From: VRUE01 sp963816785
GTDB lineage: Bacteria; Actinomycetota; Thermoleophilia; Solirubrobacterales; 70-9
Direction: 5' to 3'
NCBI GenBank assembly: GCA_963816785.1
Contig: CAWFLL010000004.1
Location: 806,001 to 870,000 of the forward strand
Length of the DNA stretch: 64,000 bases
The notes under the pieces were generated by a model. It did not search any database. It worked only from the letters and a program-made list of their open reading frames with translations, and was not told the DNA's origin. Shown one piece after another: positions 50,372 through 57,953 of the stretch. A program made the position numbers and the translations under genes. The first letter of the stretch is position 1. The number at the start of each line of letters is the position of its first letter.

Positions 50372-51604
50372 ATGCCCGAGAGCGATGAGCAGCGGCCGTC
50401 CGGACCGCCCGATTACAAGGTCTACAAGTCCCGCAGGGGGTTTCTCTCCCGGTTCCGCAAACCGGACCTCTCGAGCCTGCGGGAGCGCTCGCCGAAGGCG
50501 CCTCGCCTTCCCGGCCGCGGCGAGGGGCCTGGCCGCGGGGGCCGCACCCGCCGCTGGCGCCCGACCGCAAAGCGGGTGCTGAAATGGGTCGGCCTGGCGG
50601 CGCTGGGCTGGATCCTGCTCAGCTTCCTCGCGTTCGCCGTCTCGGCTCAGCTGCAGGCCTTCAAGCTCTCCGGCGGCGCCAAGTCGGCCCTCCACGGCAA
50701 CCCGCTTCTGTTGGTCAACGCGCAGACGATCCTCGTGCTCGGAACCGACGCGCGCTCGCCCGACGCCGCGGAGCCGGGCGCCGCGCCGACGGAGGAGTGC
50801 TTCGAGCAGCAGGCCCACGGCGATGCCCCGCACGGCCCCTGCTCGGTCGGCCAATTCCGCGCCGACACCCTGATGCTGATCCGCGCCGGCGGCGGCGCCT
50901 TCCGCAAGCTCTCGATCCCTCGCGACGTCTTCGCCGAGATCCCGGGCCAGAACCCGCAGAAGATCAACGCCGCCTACGCGTTCGGCGGCGCGAAGGCGGA
51001 GATCGAAGCGGTCGAAGACTTCCTCGACATCCCGATCGACCACGTCGCGATCGTCAACTTCACAGGGTTCGAAGACCTGATCGACGCGGTCGGCGGGGTC
51101 AAGGTCGACGTGCCGGTGAAGATCTGCGCCGACATCGCCGGCGGGGCCGGCGGCGGCCAGGGCGGCTACACGGTGCGGCTCGGCAAGGGCGAGAACACCC
51201 TCAACGGGGAAAAGGCCCTCACCTACGCCCGGATCCGGAAGCCGAGCGAATGCCCAGGGCCGGGCCCCAGCGCCTACACCCTCGGGTACGACGACCTCGA
51301 CCGCGACCGCGCCCAGCAGGAGGTGATCAGCGGCATCAAGGGCCGTCTCACCGACCCCCTCCGCCTCCCCTACAACTTCGTCAAGGGGCCGATCATCGGC
51401 TGGAACGCGCCGAAGGCGTTCGTCAGCGACATGGGATTCCTGACGATGCCGCAGCTGGTCCTCGCCGCCGGGATCGGCGGTGATGCCGAAGCCGACGTGC
51501 TCTGCAAGGGCGTGAACTCCGGCTGCGGTCTGGGCCCGGAAACCAGCATCGAAGTGCCCGAGTCGGAGCGCCGCCGGGCGGTGAAGCAGCTGCTGAACGG
51601 CTAG
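50372..51604 (+). CDS. LytR-CpsA-Psr (LCP) family cell-wall glycopolymer ligase
   Basis: 410 residues. A basic cytoplasmic N-terminus, one membrane helix (VGLAALGWILLSFLAFAVSA, about residues 72-91) and an outer LCP domain follow in order: ILVLGTDARSP, RADTLMLIRAG, LSIPRDVFAEIPG, KINAAYAFGG, VNFTGFEDLIDAVGGVKVDV and LTYARIRKPSE. These hold the Asp and Arg residues that bind the lipid pyrophosphate. LCP enzymes attach polymers such as arabinogalactan or teichoic acids to peptidoglycan. An insertion with two Cys (ECFEQQAHGDAPHGPC) is unusual and may be a disulfide loop. Confidence 0.92.
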   Translation: MPESDEQRPSGPPDYKVYKSRRGFLSRFRKPDLSSLRERSPKAPRLPGRGEGPGRGGRTRRWRPTAKRVLKWVGLAALGWILLSFLAFAVSAQLQAFKLSGGAKSALHGNPLLLVNAQTILVLGTDARSPDAAEPGAAPTEECFEQQAHGDAPHGPCSVGQFRADTLMLIRAGGGAFRKLSIPRDVFAEIPGQNPQKINAAYAFGGAKAEIEAVEDFLDIPIDHVAIVNFTGFEDLIDAVGGVKVDVPVKICADIAGGAGGGQGGYTVRLGKGENTLNGEKALTYARIRKPSECPGPGPSAYTLGYDDLDRDRAQQEVISGIKGRLTDPLRLPYNFVKGPIIGWNAPKAFVSDMGFLTMPQLVLAAGIGGDAEADVLCKGVNSGCGLGPETSIEVPESERRRAVKQLLNG

Positions 51605-51625
51605 ATGATCCTAATTTCGAAATCT

Positions 51626-51662
51626 CATCAAGTTGGCCATCCATTACATGGTCAACTTGATG
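51626..51662. terminator. Long hairpin between convergent genes, probable bidirectional terminator
   Basis: CATCAAGTTG (51626-51635) pairs with CAACTTGATG (51653-51662). After one G-T pair, CCAT pairs with ATGG, giving a 15-position stem with a 7-base loop. It lies between the LCP gene stop and the convergent FmdB gene stop. No long T-tract is present. The low GC content of the stem stands out locally. Confidence 0.55.
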
Positions 51663-51669
51663 CGCTGCG

Positions 51670-51993
51670 CTAGTCGCCGGAGGTCGCGGCGGACTTCGAC
51701 TTCGAGTCGCCCGACTTGGAGTCCGAGCCCTTCGAGTCCGAGCCCTTCGAGTCCGAGGACTTGGAGTCCGAGGACTCCTTCGCGCCCTCCCCGTCCCCGC
51801 CGTTGCCGGCGCCCTTCTTGCGGCCGTAGTCGGTGTTGTAGAAGCCGGAGCCCTTGAAGTGGACGGCGACGGGGTGCAGGACGCGCTCGGTGGGCGCGCC
51901 GCACTCCTGGCACTCGGTCAGCGGCTCGTCGCTCATCTTCTGGATCACGTCGAAGACGTGCCCGTTCTCGCACTTGTACTCATAGATCGGCAT
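51670..51993 (-). CDS. FmdB-family zinc-ribbon protein with Ser/Asp/Lys repeat tail
   Basis: 107 residues. MPIYEYKCENGHVFDVIQKM and CQECG form the small FmdB zinc ribbon (the second residue of the first pair is Asn-Gly-His in place of a second Cys, as in many members). The FKGSGFYNTDY segment is typical. The tail of about 45 residues repeats SDSK units (SSDSKGSDSKGSDSK) and is likely disordered. Family members occur near many metabolic genes, but no firm function is known. The start lies 84 bases from divergent glyS. Confidence 0.85.
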   Translation of the reverse strand: MPIYEYKCENGHVFDVIQKMSDEPLTECQECGAPTERVLHPVAVHFKGSGFYNTDYGRKKGAGNGGDGEGAKESSDSKSSDSKGSDSKGSDSKSGDSKSKSAATSGD

Positions 51994-52077
51994 TGGAATC
52001 GGCCGGATTATCGCAGTCGGCCGCGGGATGTCCGGGCCGCAGCGCCCACGCACGCTCCTCTCTATACCGTTCTGAAG

Positions 52078-53466
52078 ATGGCGACCGCCCCCGAGATCAG
52101 GCCCGATGAGGTGACGATGGAGGAGATCGTCGCGCTCTGCAAACGGCGCGGCTTCGTCTTCCCCTCCTCGGAGATCTACGGCGGGCTGGGATCGACCTAC
52201 GACTACGGCCACTACGGGGTGCTGCTGAAGAACAACGTCAAATCCGAGTGGTGGCGGGCGATGCTGCAGGACCGCGACGACATCGTCGCGCTCGACTCGG
52301 CGATCCTTCAGCACCCCCGCGTCTGGGAGGCGTCCGGACACCTCGAGGGCTTCACCGACCCGCTCGTGCAGTGCCTCGGCGAGTGCAAGAAGCGCTGGCG
52401 CGAGGACCACCTGCGGGAGGAGGTCGAGGCGGAGGGTGGCGACCCGGCCGCCGAGCTGCGCTGCCCCGAATGCGGCGGCGAGCTCTCGGAGCCGCGCCAG
52501 TTCAACCTGATGTTCGAGACCCACATCGGGCCGGTCGCGGGCAAGGGCTCGGAGGTCTACCTGCGCCCGGAGACGGCGCAGGGGATCTTCATCAACTTCA
52601 AGAACGTGCTCGGCTTCGCCCGCAAGCGCCCCCCGTTCGGGATCGCCCAGATCGGCAAGTCCTTCCGCAACGAGATCACCCCCGGCAACTTCATCTTCCG
52701 CACCCGCGAGTTCGAGCAGATGGAGATGGAGTTCTTCGTGCCGCCCGCCGAAGCCGAGAAATGGCACCAGGTCTGGATCGAGGAACGCGAGCGCTGGTAC
52801 ACCGAGCTGGGGATCCACCCCGAGCTGCTGCGGGTACGGCCCCACGGGGCGGATGAGCTCTCTCACTACTCCTCGGCGACCAGCGACATCGAGTACCTGT
52901 TCCCGATCGGGTGGTCGGAGCTCGAGGGAATCGCCAACCGGGGCGACTTCGACCTCACCCAGCACGCCAAGTTCAGCGGCGAGAAGCTCGAGTACTTCGA
53001 CCAGGCGACGAAGGAGCGCTACGTGCCCTACGTGATCGAGCCGGCCGCGGGCTCCGACCGCGCCGCCCTCGCGTTCTTGGTCGACGCCTACGACGTCGAG
53101 GAGGTCGAGGGCCGCAAGCGCACCGTGCTGCGCCTCCACCCCCGCCTGGCGCCGGTCAAGGTCGCCGTCCTGCCGCTAGTCTCGAAGGAGGGCATGCCGG
53201 AGAAGGCCCGCGAGGTCTTCGAGGGCCTGCGAAGGCGCATCCCCGCCGAGTTCGACGAGGGCGGCTCGATCGGCAAGCGCTACCGCCGCCAGGACGAGAT
53301 CGGCACCCCGTGGGGCATCACGGTCGACGGCCAGACGATGGAGGACGACACCGTCACCCTCCGCGACCGCGACTCCCTCGAGCAGGAGCGCGTCCCGATC
53401 GAGGGCCTGGCGGACGAGCTGGCCGCCCGCCTGGCCCAACCCTGGCGCAGCCCGAAGCTCGGCTGA
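52078..53466 (+). CDS. glyS: Glycyl-tRNA synthetase (dimeric type)
   Basis: 462 residues of the alpha2 class II GlyRS. The N-terminal RRGFVFPSSEIYGGLGSTYDYG, the zinc-type CPECGGELSEPRQFNLMF, motif 2 FRNEITPGNFIFRTREFEQME, RPETAQGIFINFKNVL, and motif 3-like region lead to the anticodon-binding domain (LHPRLAPVKVAVLPL). The start ATG is chosen by family length; an in-frame frame extension upstream covers the FmdB gene on the other strand. No T-box or other leader is visible upstream. Confidence 0.96.
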   Translation: MATAPEIRPDEVTMEEIVALCKRRGFVFPSSEIYGGLGSTYDYGHYGVLLKNNVKSEWWRAMLQDRDDIVALDSAILQHPRVWEASGHLEGFTDPLVQCLGECKKRWREDHLREEVEAEGGDPAAELRCPECGGELSEPRQFNLMFETHIGPVAGKGSEVYLRPETAQGIFINFKNVLGFARKRPPFGIAQIGKSFRNEITPGNFIFRTREFEQMEMEFFVPPAEAEKWHQVWIEERERWYTELGIHPELLRVRPHGADELSHYSSATSDIEYLFPIGWSELEGIANRGDFDLTQHAKFSGEKLEYFDQATKERYVPYVIEPAAGSDRAALAFLVDAYDVEEVEGRKRTVLRLHPRLAPVKVAVLPLVSKEGMPEKAREVFEGLRRRIPAEFDEGGSIGKRYRRQDEIGTPWGITVDGQTMEDDTVTLRDRDSLEQERVPIEGLADELAARLAQPWRSPKLG

Positions 53467-53841
53467 CTACCCGCCGCCCTCGATCAGGCCGATCACGTTG
53501 CCCTCCGGGTCGGTGAACTGACCGAGGACCATGCGACCCATGATCGTCTCGGGACCCATCACCCGGCTGCCGCCGAGGGACTCGGCCTTGGCGAGGGCCG
53601 CCTCGACGTCGGGGACTTCGACGTAGAAGGTGACGTGGCCCCCGTAGCCCTCGGGTCCCTGGCCGATGCCGCCGCCGAGGCCGATGCCTTCGGGGTTCAG
53701 GTTGTCTTTGCGGTCGACCAGGCCATATTTCATCTCGTTGTTCGCATCGACGTCCCAGTCGAACAGCTCGGCGTAGTAGCTCTGCAGCTTGGCGCCGTCG
53801 GTGCCGATCACCTCGAAATGGACCACTGGCTGTCCCATCAT
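53467..53841 (-). CDS. VOC-family (glyoxalase/bleomycin resistance-like) protein
   Basis: 124 residues forming two beta-alpha-beta-beta-beta units of the vicinal-oxygen-chelate fold: VVHFEVIGTDGAKLQSYYAELFDW, then GGHVTFYVEVPDVEAALAKAES and GQFTDPEGNVIGLIE. Putative metal residues are His near position 6, the His in GGHVTF and a late Glu. Such proteins include isomerases, dioxygenases and binding proteins. It overlaps the upstream thioesterase-like gene (ATGATG/TGA), so the two are coupled. Confidence 0.85.
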   Translation of the reverse strand: MMGQPVVHFEVIGTDGAKLQSYYAELFDWDVDANNEMKYGLVDRKDNLNPEGIGLGGGIGQGPEGYGGHVTFYVEVPDVEAALAKAESLGGSRVMGPETIMGRMVLGQFTDPEGNVIGLIEGGG

Positions 53842-54548
53842 TCTCCTTTCTTGGCTTCGATCAGAAGTGCCCTGGCCGTCGCGAGCGCCTCACCATCGGC
53901 GCTGAGGACGGCCGCGCCGGCTTCGGCCTTGCGCCCGTCGGCGCCGAGCGGCCAGGCGATCACGACGTGCTCCTCGCCGGCAGCTGGCGCTGAGCCGACC
54001 CGGGCTGTGATCTGGCCGAGGAAGCTGAGGGGGAGCTCATCGACGTCGATGTAGGCGGCGAAGAAGGTCGGGCAGTCGAGGACCGACCAGACGAACTCCG
54101 GGCGGACGCGTCCGTTCCCGTCCGCCGTCCACTCGGGCGGCGTCCAGGTGGAGGCGACGACGTCGCGACCGTCGACCCTGCCCGCGAACACCCCGAAGCT
54201 GTCCTCGCGCGCCCGGCCGCAGACGAAGCAACGGCTGAACGGGCCGTCCTCGAGCCCCCGGTAGCGACCCATCGCCTCGCGGGCCTCGGCCGGGCCGACC
54301 GGAGCCGGAACCTCGATTTCGAAGCCGGGCGCCCGCTTCGCTTCGGCGATCAGCTCGTCGCCGTCGAGCAGCAGGGCCGCGCCATCCTTCTCGCTCGTCC
54401 GGAGCGGGGTGTCGAGCGGCACCGGCCGTTTCAGGGTGACCTCGGCTGGGCCCTCCAGAGCTCCGGCCACGACGCCTGCCGAGTAGCCCCCGTTCCCGTT
54501 GCTCAGGGGCCCGTTGAAGCGGGCCGGGACCTGAAGGGTGGCGGCCAT
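53838..54548 (-). CDS. Thioesterase-like (hotdog fold) protein
   Basis: 236 residues. The N-terminus FNGPLSNGNGGYSAGVVAGAL resembles the active-site turn of acyl-CoA thioesterase-type double hotdog proteins, and LKRPVPLDTPLR follows the expected strand. A second half (FVWSVLDCPTFFAAYIDVD, FLGQITARV) gives the other hotdog. Between them lies a Cys pair CFVCGRAREDSFG that may bind zinc. An acyl-CoA substrate is inferred from the fold only. The ATG of MAATLQV is preferred over a TTG five codons earlier. Confidence 0.6.
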   Translation of the reverse strand: MAATLQVPARFNGPLSNGNGGYSAGVVAGALEGPAEVTLKRPVPLDTPLRTSEKDGAALLLDGDELIAEAKRAPGFEIEVPAPVGPAEAREAMGRYRGLEDGPFSRCFVCGRAREDSFGVFAGRVDGRDVVASTWTPPEWTADGNGRVRPEFVWSVLDCPTFFAAYIDVDELPLSFLGQITARVGSAPAAGEEHVVIAWPLGADGRKAEAGAAVLSADGEALATARALLIEAKKGE

Positions 54549-54623
54549 CACCAGGCCATGCAATCAGATCAGCTCGAGAGGAAGCGGACGACGTCGGCGG
54601 CCTCGCGCTCGAGGCCGGCCGCC

Positions 54624-54989
54624 TCAGCCCTTGCCGGAGATCAGGTCCCAGGCGCGGCGGAGCTTGTCGCCGAGATCTTCGGGAGCCATGTCGTCAGGGC
54701 CGGCCTCGAGGGTGCCGGGGTTGGCGCTCGGCTCCGGCAGGCTCTCAGCCTCGGCCGCGGAGACGCTGAGAACGACCCCGCGCTCGTAGACTGCCTCGAC
54801 CAGCGGTGCATCCGCGAACCGGTGGCCTCCGGGCAGGACGCTCGTGTCTAGGACGATCCCGTCGAAGACGTCGACGTCGGGGTCGGCGAGGACGTGCTCG
54901 ACCTCGCCCAGCTTCTCGCCGTCGCTGGAATACACCGGCACCCCGGCCTGGAGCGTCAGGTAGGAGCTCGGCTGGCCCAGATCGTCCAT
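54624..54989 (-). CDS. PRC-barrel-like domain protein
   Basis: 121 residues. SYLTLQAGVPVYSSDGEKLGEVEHVLADPDVDVFDGIV matches the PRC-barrel pattern (strand, DGEKLGEV turn, strand), followed by VYERGVVLSVSAAEAESLPEP and an acidic helical tail. PRC barrels occur in photosynthetic reaction centre H subunits and RNA-processing proteins such as RimM; free-standing copies have unknown roles. It is divergent from the acyl-CoA ligase gene, with 72 bases between the starts. Confidence 0.7.
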   Translation of the reverse strand: MDDLGQPSSYLTLQAGVPVYSSDGEKLGEVEHVLADPDVDVFDGIVLDTSVLPGGHRFADAPLVEAVYERGVVLSVSAAEAESLPEPSANPGTLEAGPDDMAPEDLGDKLRRAWDLISGKG

Positions 54990-55061
54990 CCGCGGCGACC
55001 CTACCGGATGACAGATTCGGCACTTGATCCTCAGCCGACCCGTAGACTCCGCGGCGGGAGC

Positions 55062-56561
55062 ATGGGGCTGAACCTGGCATCGATCGTCACCGCCGGCGCC
55101 GAGCGGGCGCCCGACAGCCCGGCTGTTCGCCTCGGCGAGATGGAGCTGAGCTACGGGGAGCTCGACGACCGCAGCGCGCGACTCGCGACGCTTCTGATGG
55201 AGAAGGGGCTGGAGCCCGGCGACCGGGTCGGGGTGATGCTCCCCAACGTGCCCGACTTCCCGATCGCCTACTACGGCGTGCTCAGGGCCGGGGGCATCGT
55301 GGTCCCGATGAACGTGTTGCTGAAGCGGCGGGAGATTGCCTACTACCTGGGGGACTCCGGCGCGAAGCTGCTGCTCGCCTGGCACAGCTTCAGCGATGAG
55401 GCGGGCGAAGGCGCATCTGAGGCGGGGGCCGAGCTGATCGAGCTGGAGCCGGCTGCATTCGCGGCGGAGCTGGAGCGGCGGGAGCCGGCGGCGGGCACCG
55501 CCGACACGGCCGCCGACGACACGGCGGTGATCCTCTACACCTCCGGGACCACCGGCAGCCCGAAGGGCGCCGAGCTGACCCACGACAACCTCTCCCGCAA
55601 CGCCGAGGTCTCCTCGCGGACCACCTGCGAGATAGCCGCCGGCAACGTCGTGCTCGGGGCACTGCCGCTCTTCCACTCCTTCGGGCAGACGGTGGCGATG
55701 AACGCCTCACTGCGCGTCGGGGCCTGCCTCACCCTGGTCCCCAAATTCGACCCCGGTGTGGCGCTCGAGACGATGCAGCGCGACCGGGTGACCCATTTCT
55801 ACGGCGTCCCGACGATGTACGGAGCGCTCCTGCACCACCCCGAGCGCGAGAGCTACGACACCTCGACCCTGTGCACGTGCATCACCGGCGGCGCCTCGAT
55901 GCCGGTCGAGGTCCTGCGCGGCTTCGAGGAGGCCTTCGGCGCGATCGTCCTCGAGGGCTACGGCCTCTCGGAGACCTCGCCGGTCGCCTCCTCCAATCAC
56001 CCCGACCGGGAGCGCAAGCCGGGCTCGATCGGCACCCCGATCGAGGGGGTCGAGATGCAGGTCGTCGACGAGGACGACAACCCGGTCGAGCAGGGCGAGG
56101 TCGGGGAGATCGTGATCCGCGGCCACAACATCATGAAGGGCTACTGGCAGCGTCCCGACGCGACCGAGGAGGTGATGCGGGGCGGCTGGTTCCACAGCGG
56201 CGACATGGCCCGGACCGACGAGGACGGCTACTTCTACATCGTCGACCGCAAGAAGGACCTGATCATCCGCGGCGGCTACAACGTCTACCCACGCGAGGTC
56301 GAGGAGGTGCTCTACGAGCACCCGAAGATCCGCGAAGCGGCCGTGGTCGGAGTCCCGCACGACGAGTGGGGAGAGGAGATCGGCGCCGCCGTCGTGCTCC
56401 ATGAGGGCCAGGAGCTGGGCCCCGAGGAGGTCAGCGCCTACGTCAAGGAGCGGATCGCCGCCTACAAGTACCCGCGCGTCGTCTGGTTCATCGACGACCT
56501 CCCGAAGGGCCCCACCGGCAAGATCCTCAAGCGGGAGATCAAGAGGCCGGCCACTGTGTGA
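55062..56561 (+). CDS. Acyl-CoA synthetase / AMP-dependent ligase
   Basis: 499 residues of the ANL adenylating family. The P-loop is VILYTSGTTGSPKGAELTHDN (YTSGTTGSPKGA), then LPLFHSFGQT, GYGLSETSPVA, the hinge YFYIVDRKKDLIIRGGYNVYP, and the catalytic Lys in LPKGPTGKILKRE. It activates a carboxylic acid, most likely a medium- or long-chain fatty acid, to acyl-CoA via acyl-AMP. It is followed 102 bases downstream by the R2lox-SCP2 fusion gene on the same strand. That pairing suggests both act on a fatty acyl substrate. Confidence 0.92.
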   Translation: MGLNLASIVTAGAERAPDSPAVRLGEMELSYGELDDRSARLATLLMEKGLEPGDRVGVMLPNVPDFPIAYYGVLRAGGIVVPMNVLLKRREIAYYLGDSGAKLLLAWHSFSDEAGEGASEAGAELIELEPAAFAAELERREPAAGTADTAADDTAVILYTSGTTGSPKGAELTHDNLSRNAEVSSRTTCEIAAGNVVLGALPLFHSFGQTVAMNASLRVGACLTLVPKFDPGVALETMQRDRVTHFYGVPTMYGALLHHPERESYDTSTLCTCITGGASMPVEVLRGFEEAFGAIVLEGYGLSETSPVASSNHPDRERKPGSIGTPIEGVEMQVVDEDDNPVEQGEVGEIVIRGHNIMKGYWQRPDATEEVMRGGWFHSGDMARTDEDGYFYIVDRKKDLIIRGGYNVYPREVEEVLYEHPKIREAAVVGVPHDEWGEEIGAAVVLHEGQELGPEEVSAYVKERIAAYKYPRVVWFIDDLPKGPTGKILKREIKRPATV

Positions 56562-56663
56562 GGGACATCACTCAGGCCGATCCTGGCTGACCAGCCAGGA
56601 TCGCGGTACCCTCCCGGTATCCAGCAGCGGGTGGCCAACGGCTGCCGATCCCAAAGGAGAGAG

Positions 56664-57950
56664 ATGAGCGTCGCAGCGCAGAGCCTGATGGACAGCGTCA
56701 CCTACGAGGACCTCTACCACCGTTGGGAGCAGGGCAACTGGAGCGCTTACGACATCGACTTCTCTGGTGACCGCGAGGGCTGGGATGCACTGAGCGACAT
56801 CCAGCGCCGCTCGGCGATGTGGATCTACTCGATGTTCTTCTACGGCGAGGACAGGGTCGCCGACACCCTCGCCCCCTACATCACCGCGGCGCCGACCGAG
56901 GAGCAGGCCTACTTCCTCGCCACCCAGCAGGTCGACGAGGTCCGCCACTCTGTCTTCTTCCATCGCTTCTTCAAAGAGGTGATCGGCGTCGGCGGCGACT
57001 CGATCCAGGCGACCCTCTCCTCGACCCTGCCGCAGCTCAACTGGGGCTACCGCGGGATCTTCGACCGCCTCGACGTGATGGCCGAGGAACTGCGCAAGGA
57101 CCGCTCGCTGCCGAAGTACGCGCAGGCGATCGCCCTCTACCACATGATCGTCGAGGGCGCCCTCGCCCAACCGGGCCAGCACTTCATCGAGGACTTCTTC
57201 GCCTCGGAGGAAACGCTGCCGGGCTTCAGCTCGGGGATGGCGAACGTCTCCCGCGACGAGCAGCGCCACATCGGCTTCGGCGTCAAGGTCCTCTCCGAAC
57301 TGCTCGGCGAAGGCAAACCGGGCTGGGAGGAGAACCGGGCGGCGGTGGTCGAGTTGCTGCGCGAAGTCCTCCCCTACGGGCCGGCCGTGTTCACCCCGCC
57401 CGGCATGGACCGCGAGTACACCGAGTGCTACGGCTTCAGCCTCGAGGACATCTTCGCCTTCGGCCTGAAGCTGATCCGCCAGCGCTGGCGGACGATCGGC
57501 TACCCGACCGAGGAGATGCCGCCCGGCGTCTTCCCCTTCGACCCCAATGCGACCGAGGAGGAAGTCGCCGAGCGCCAGGTGAAGCTGATGATGGGCGGCA
57601 TCCTCGGCCCCCCGGACGGCCACCCCGAAACCTCGCCGGAGCTGCAGCGACTGTGGTTCGACGTCGTCGCCCGCTCGGCCGACGCCAAGGCCGCCAACGG
57701 CTCGCGGGTCGTCTACCAGTGGCGGTTCACCGACGCCGACCCCTGGCACCTGATCCTCGACAACGGCTCGACCAGGGCCGAGCCGGGCGAAGACCCGAAC
57801 CCGAACCTGGTCCTCGAAACGAGCTGGCGCGACTGGGTCGTCTCCTCAAAGCCGGAACAGAGCCCGGTGAAAATGATGCTGCAGCGGCGGATTCGCCCGC
57901 GCGGCAAGATCCGCGAGCTGGCGCGGATGCGCAAGGTCTTCCCGGGCTGA
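56664..57950 (+). CDS. R2lox-like oxidase fused to a C-terminal SCP2 lipid-binding domain
   Basis: 428 residues in two domains. Residues 10-290 form an R2-like helical bundle with metal ligands E62, E92, H95, E164, E199 and H202 (FYGEDRV, DEVRH, MIVEG, DEQRH). V65 lies three after the first Glu and Y159 five before E164, the spacing of the Val-Tyr ether crosslink in R2lox. The position four after H95 is Phe, so a class Ia RNR tyrosyl radical is not expected. DIDFSGDREGW near the N-terminus is also R2lox-like. Residues 325-428 match an SCP2 fold (VVYQWRFTDADPWHLILDNG, PNLVLETSWRDWVV, MMLQRRIRPRGKIREL). AAAGGAGAG precedes the ATG. No nrdA is nearby. Confidence 0.82.
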   Translation: MSVAAQSLMDSVTYEDLYHRWEQGNWSAYDIDFSGDREGWDALSDIQRRSAMWIYSMFFYGEDRVADTLAPYITAAPTEEQAYFLATQQVDEVRHSVFFHRFFKEVIGVGGDSIQATLSSTLPQLNWGYRGIFDRLDVMAEELRKDRSLPKYAQAIALYHMIVEGALAQPGQHFIEDFFASEETLPGFSSGMANVSRDEQRHIGFGVKVLSELLGEGKPGWEENRAAVVELLREVLPYGPAVFTPPGMDREYTECYGFSLEDIFAFGLKLIRQRWRTIGYPTEEMPPGVFPFDPNATEEEVAERQVKLMMGGILGPPDGHPETSPELQRLWFDVVARSADAKAANGSRVVYQWRFTDADPWHLILDNGSTRAEPGEDPNPNLVLETSWRDWVVSSKPEQSPVKMMLQRRIRPRGKIRELARMRKVFPG

Positions 57951-57953
57951 GCT

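Noticed and set aside
56664..57950. Annotation as ribonucleotide reductase beta subunit
   Set aside because: No radical Tyr follows the first His, the R2lox Val/Tyr pair is present, an SCP2 domain is attached, and no nrdA gene lies nearby. A class Ic-like R2 cannot be fully excluded without a tree.
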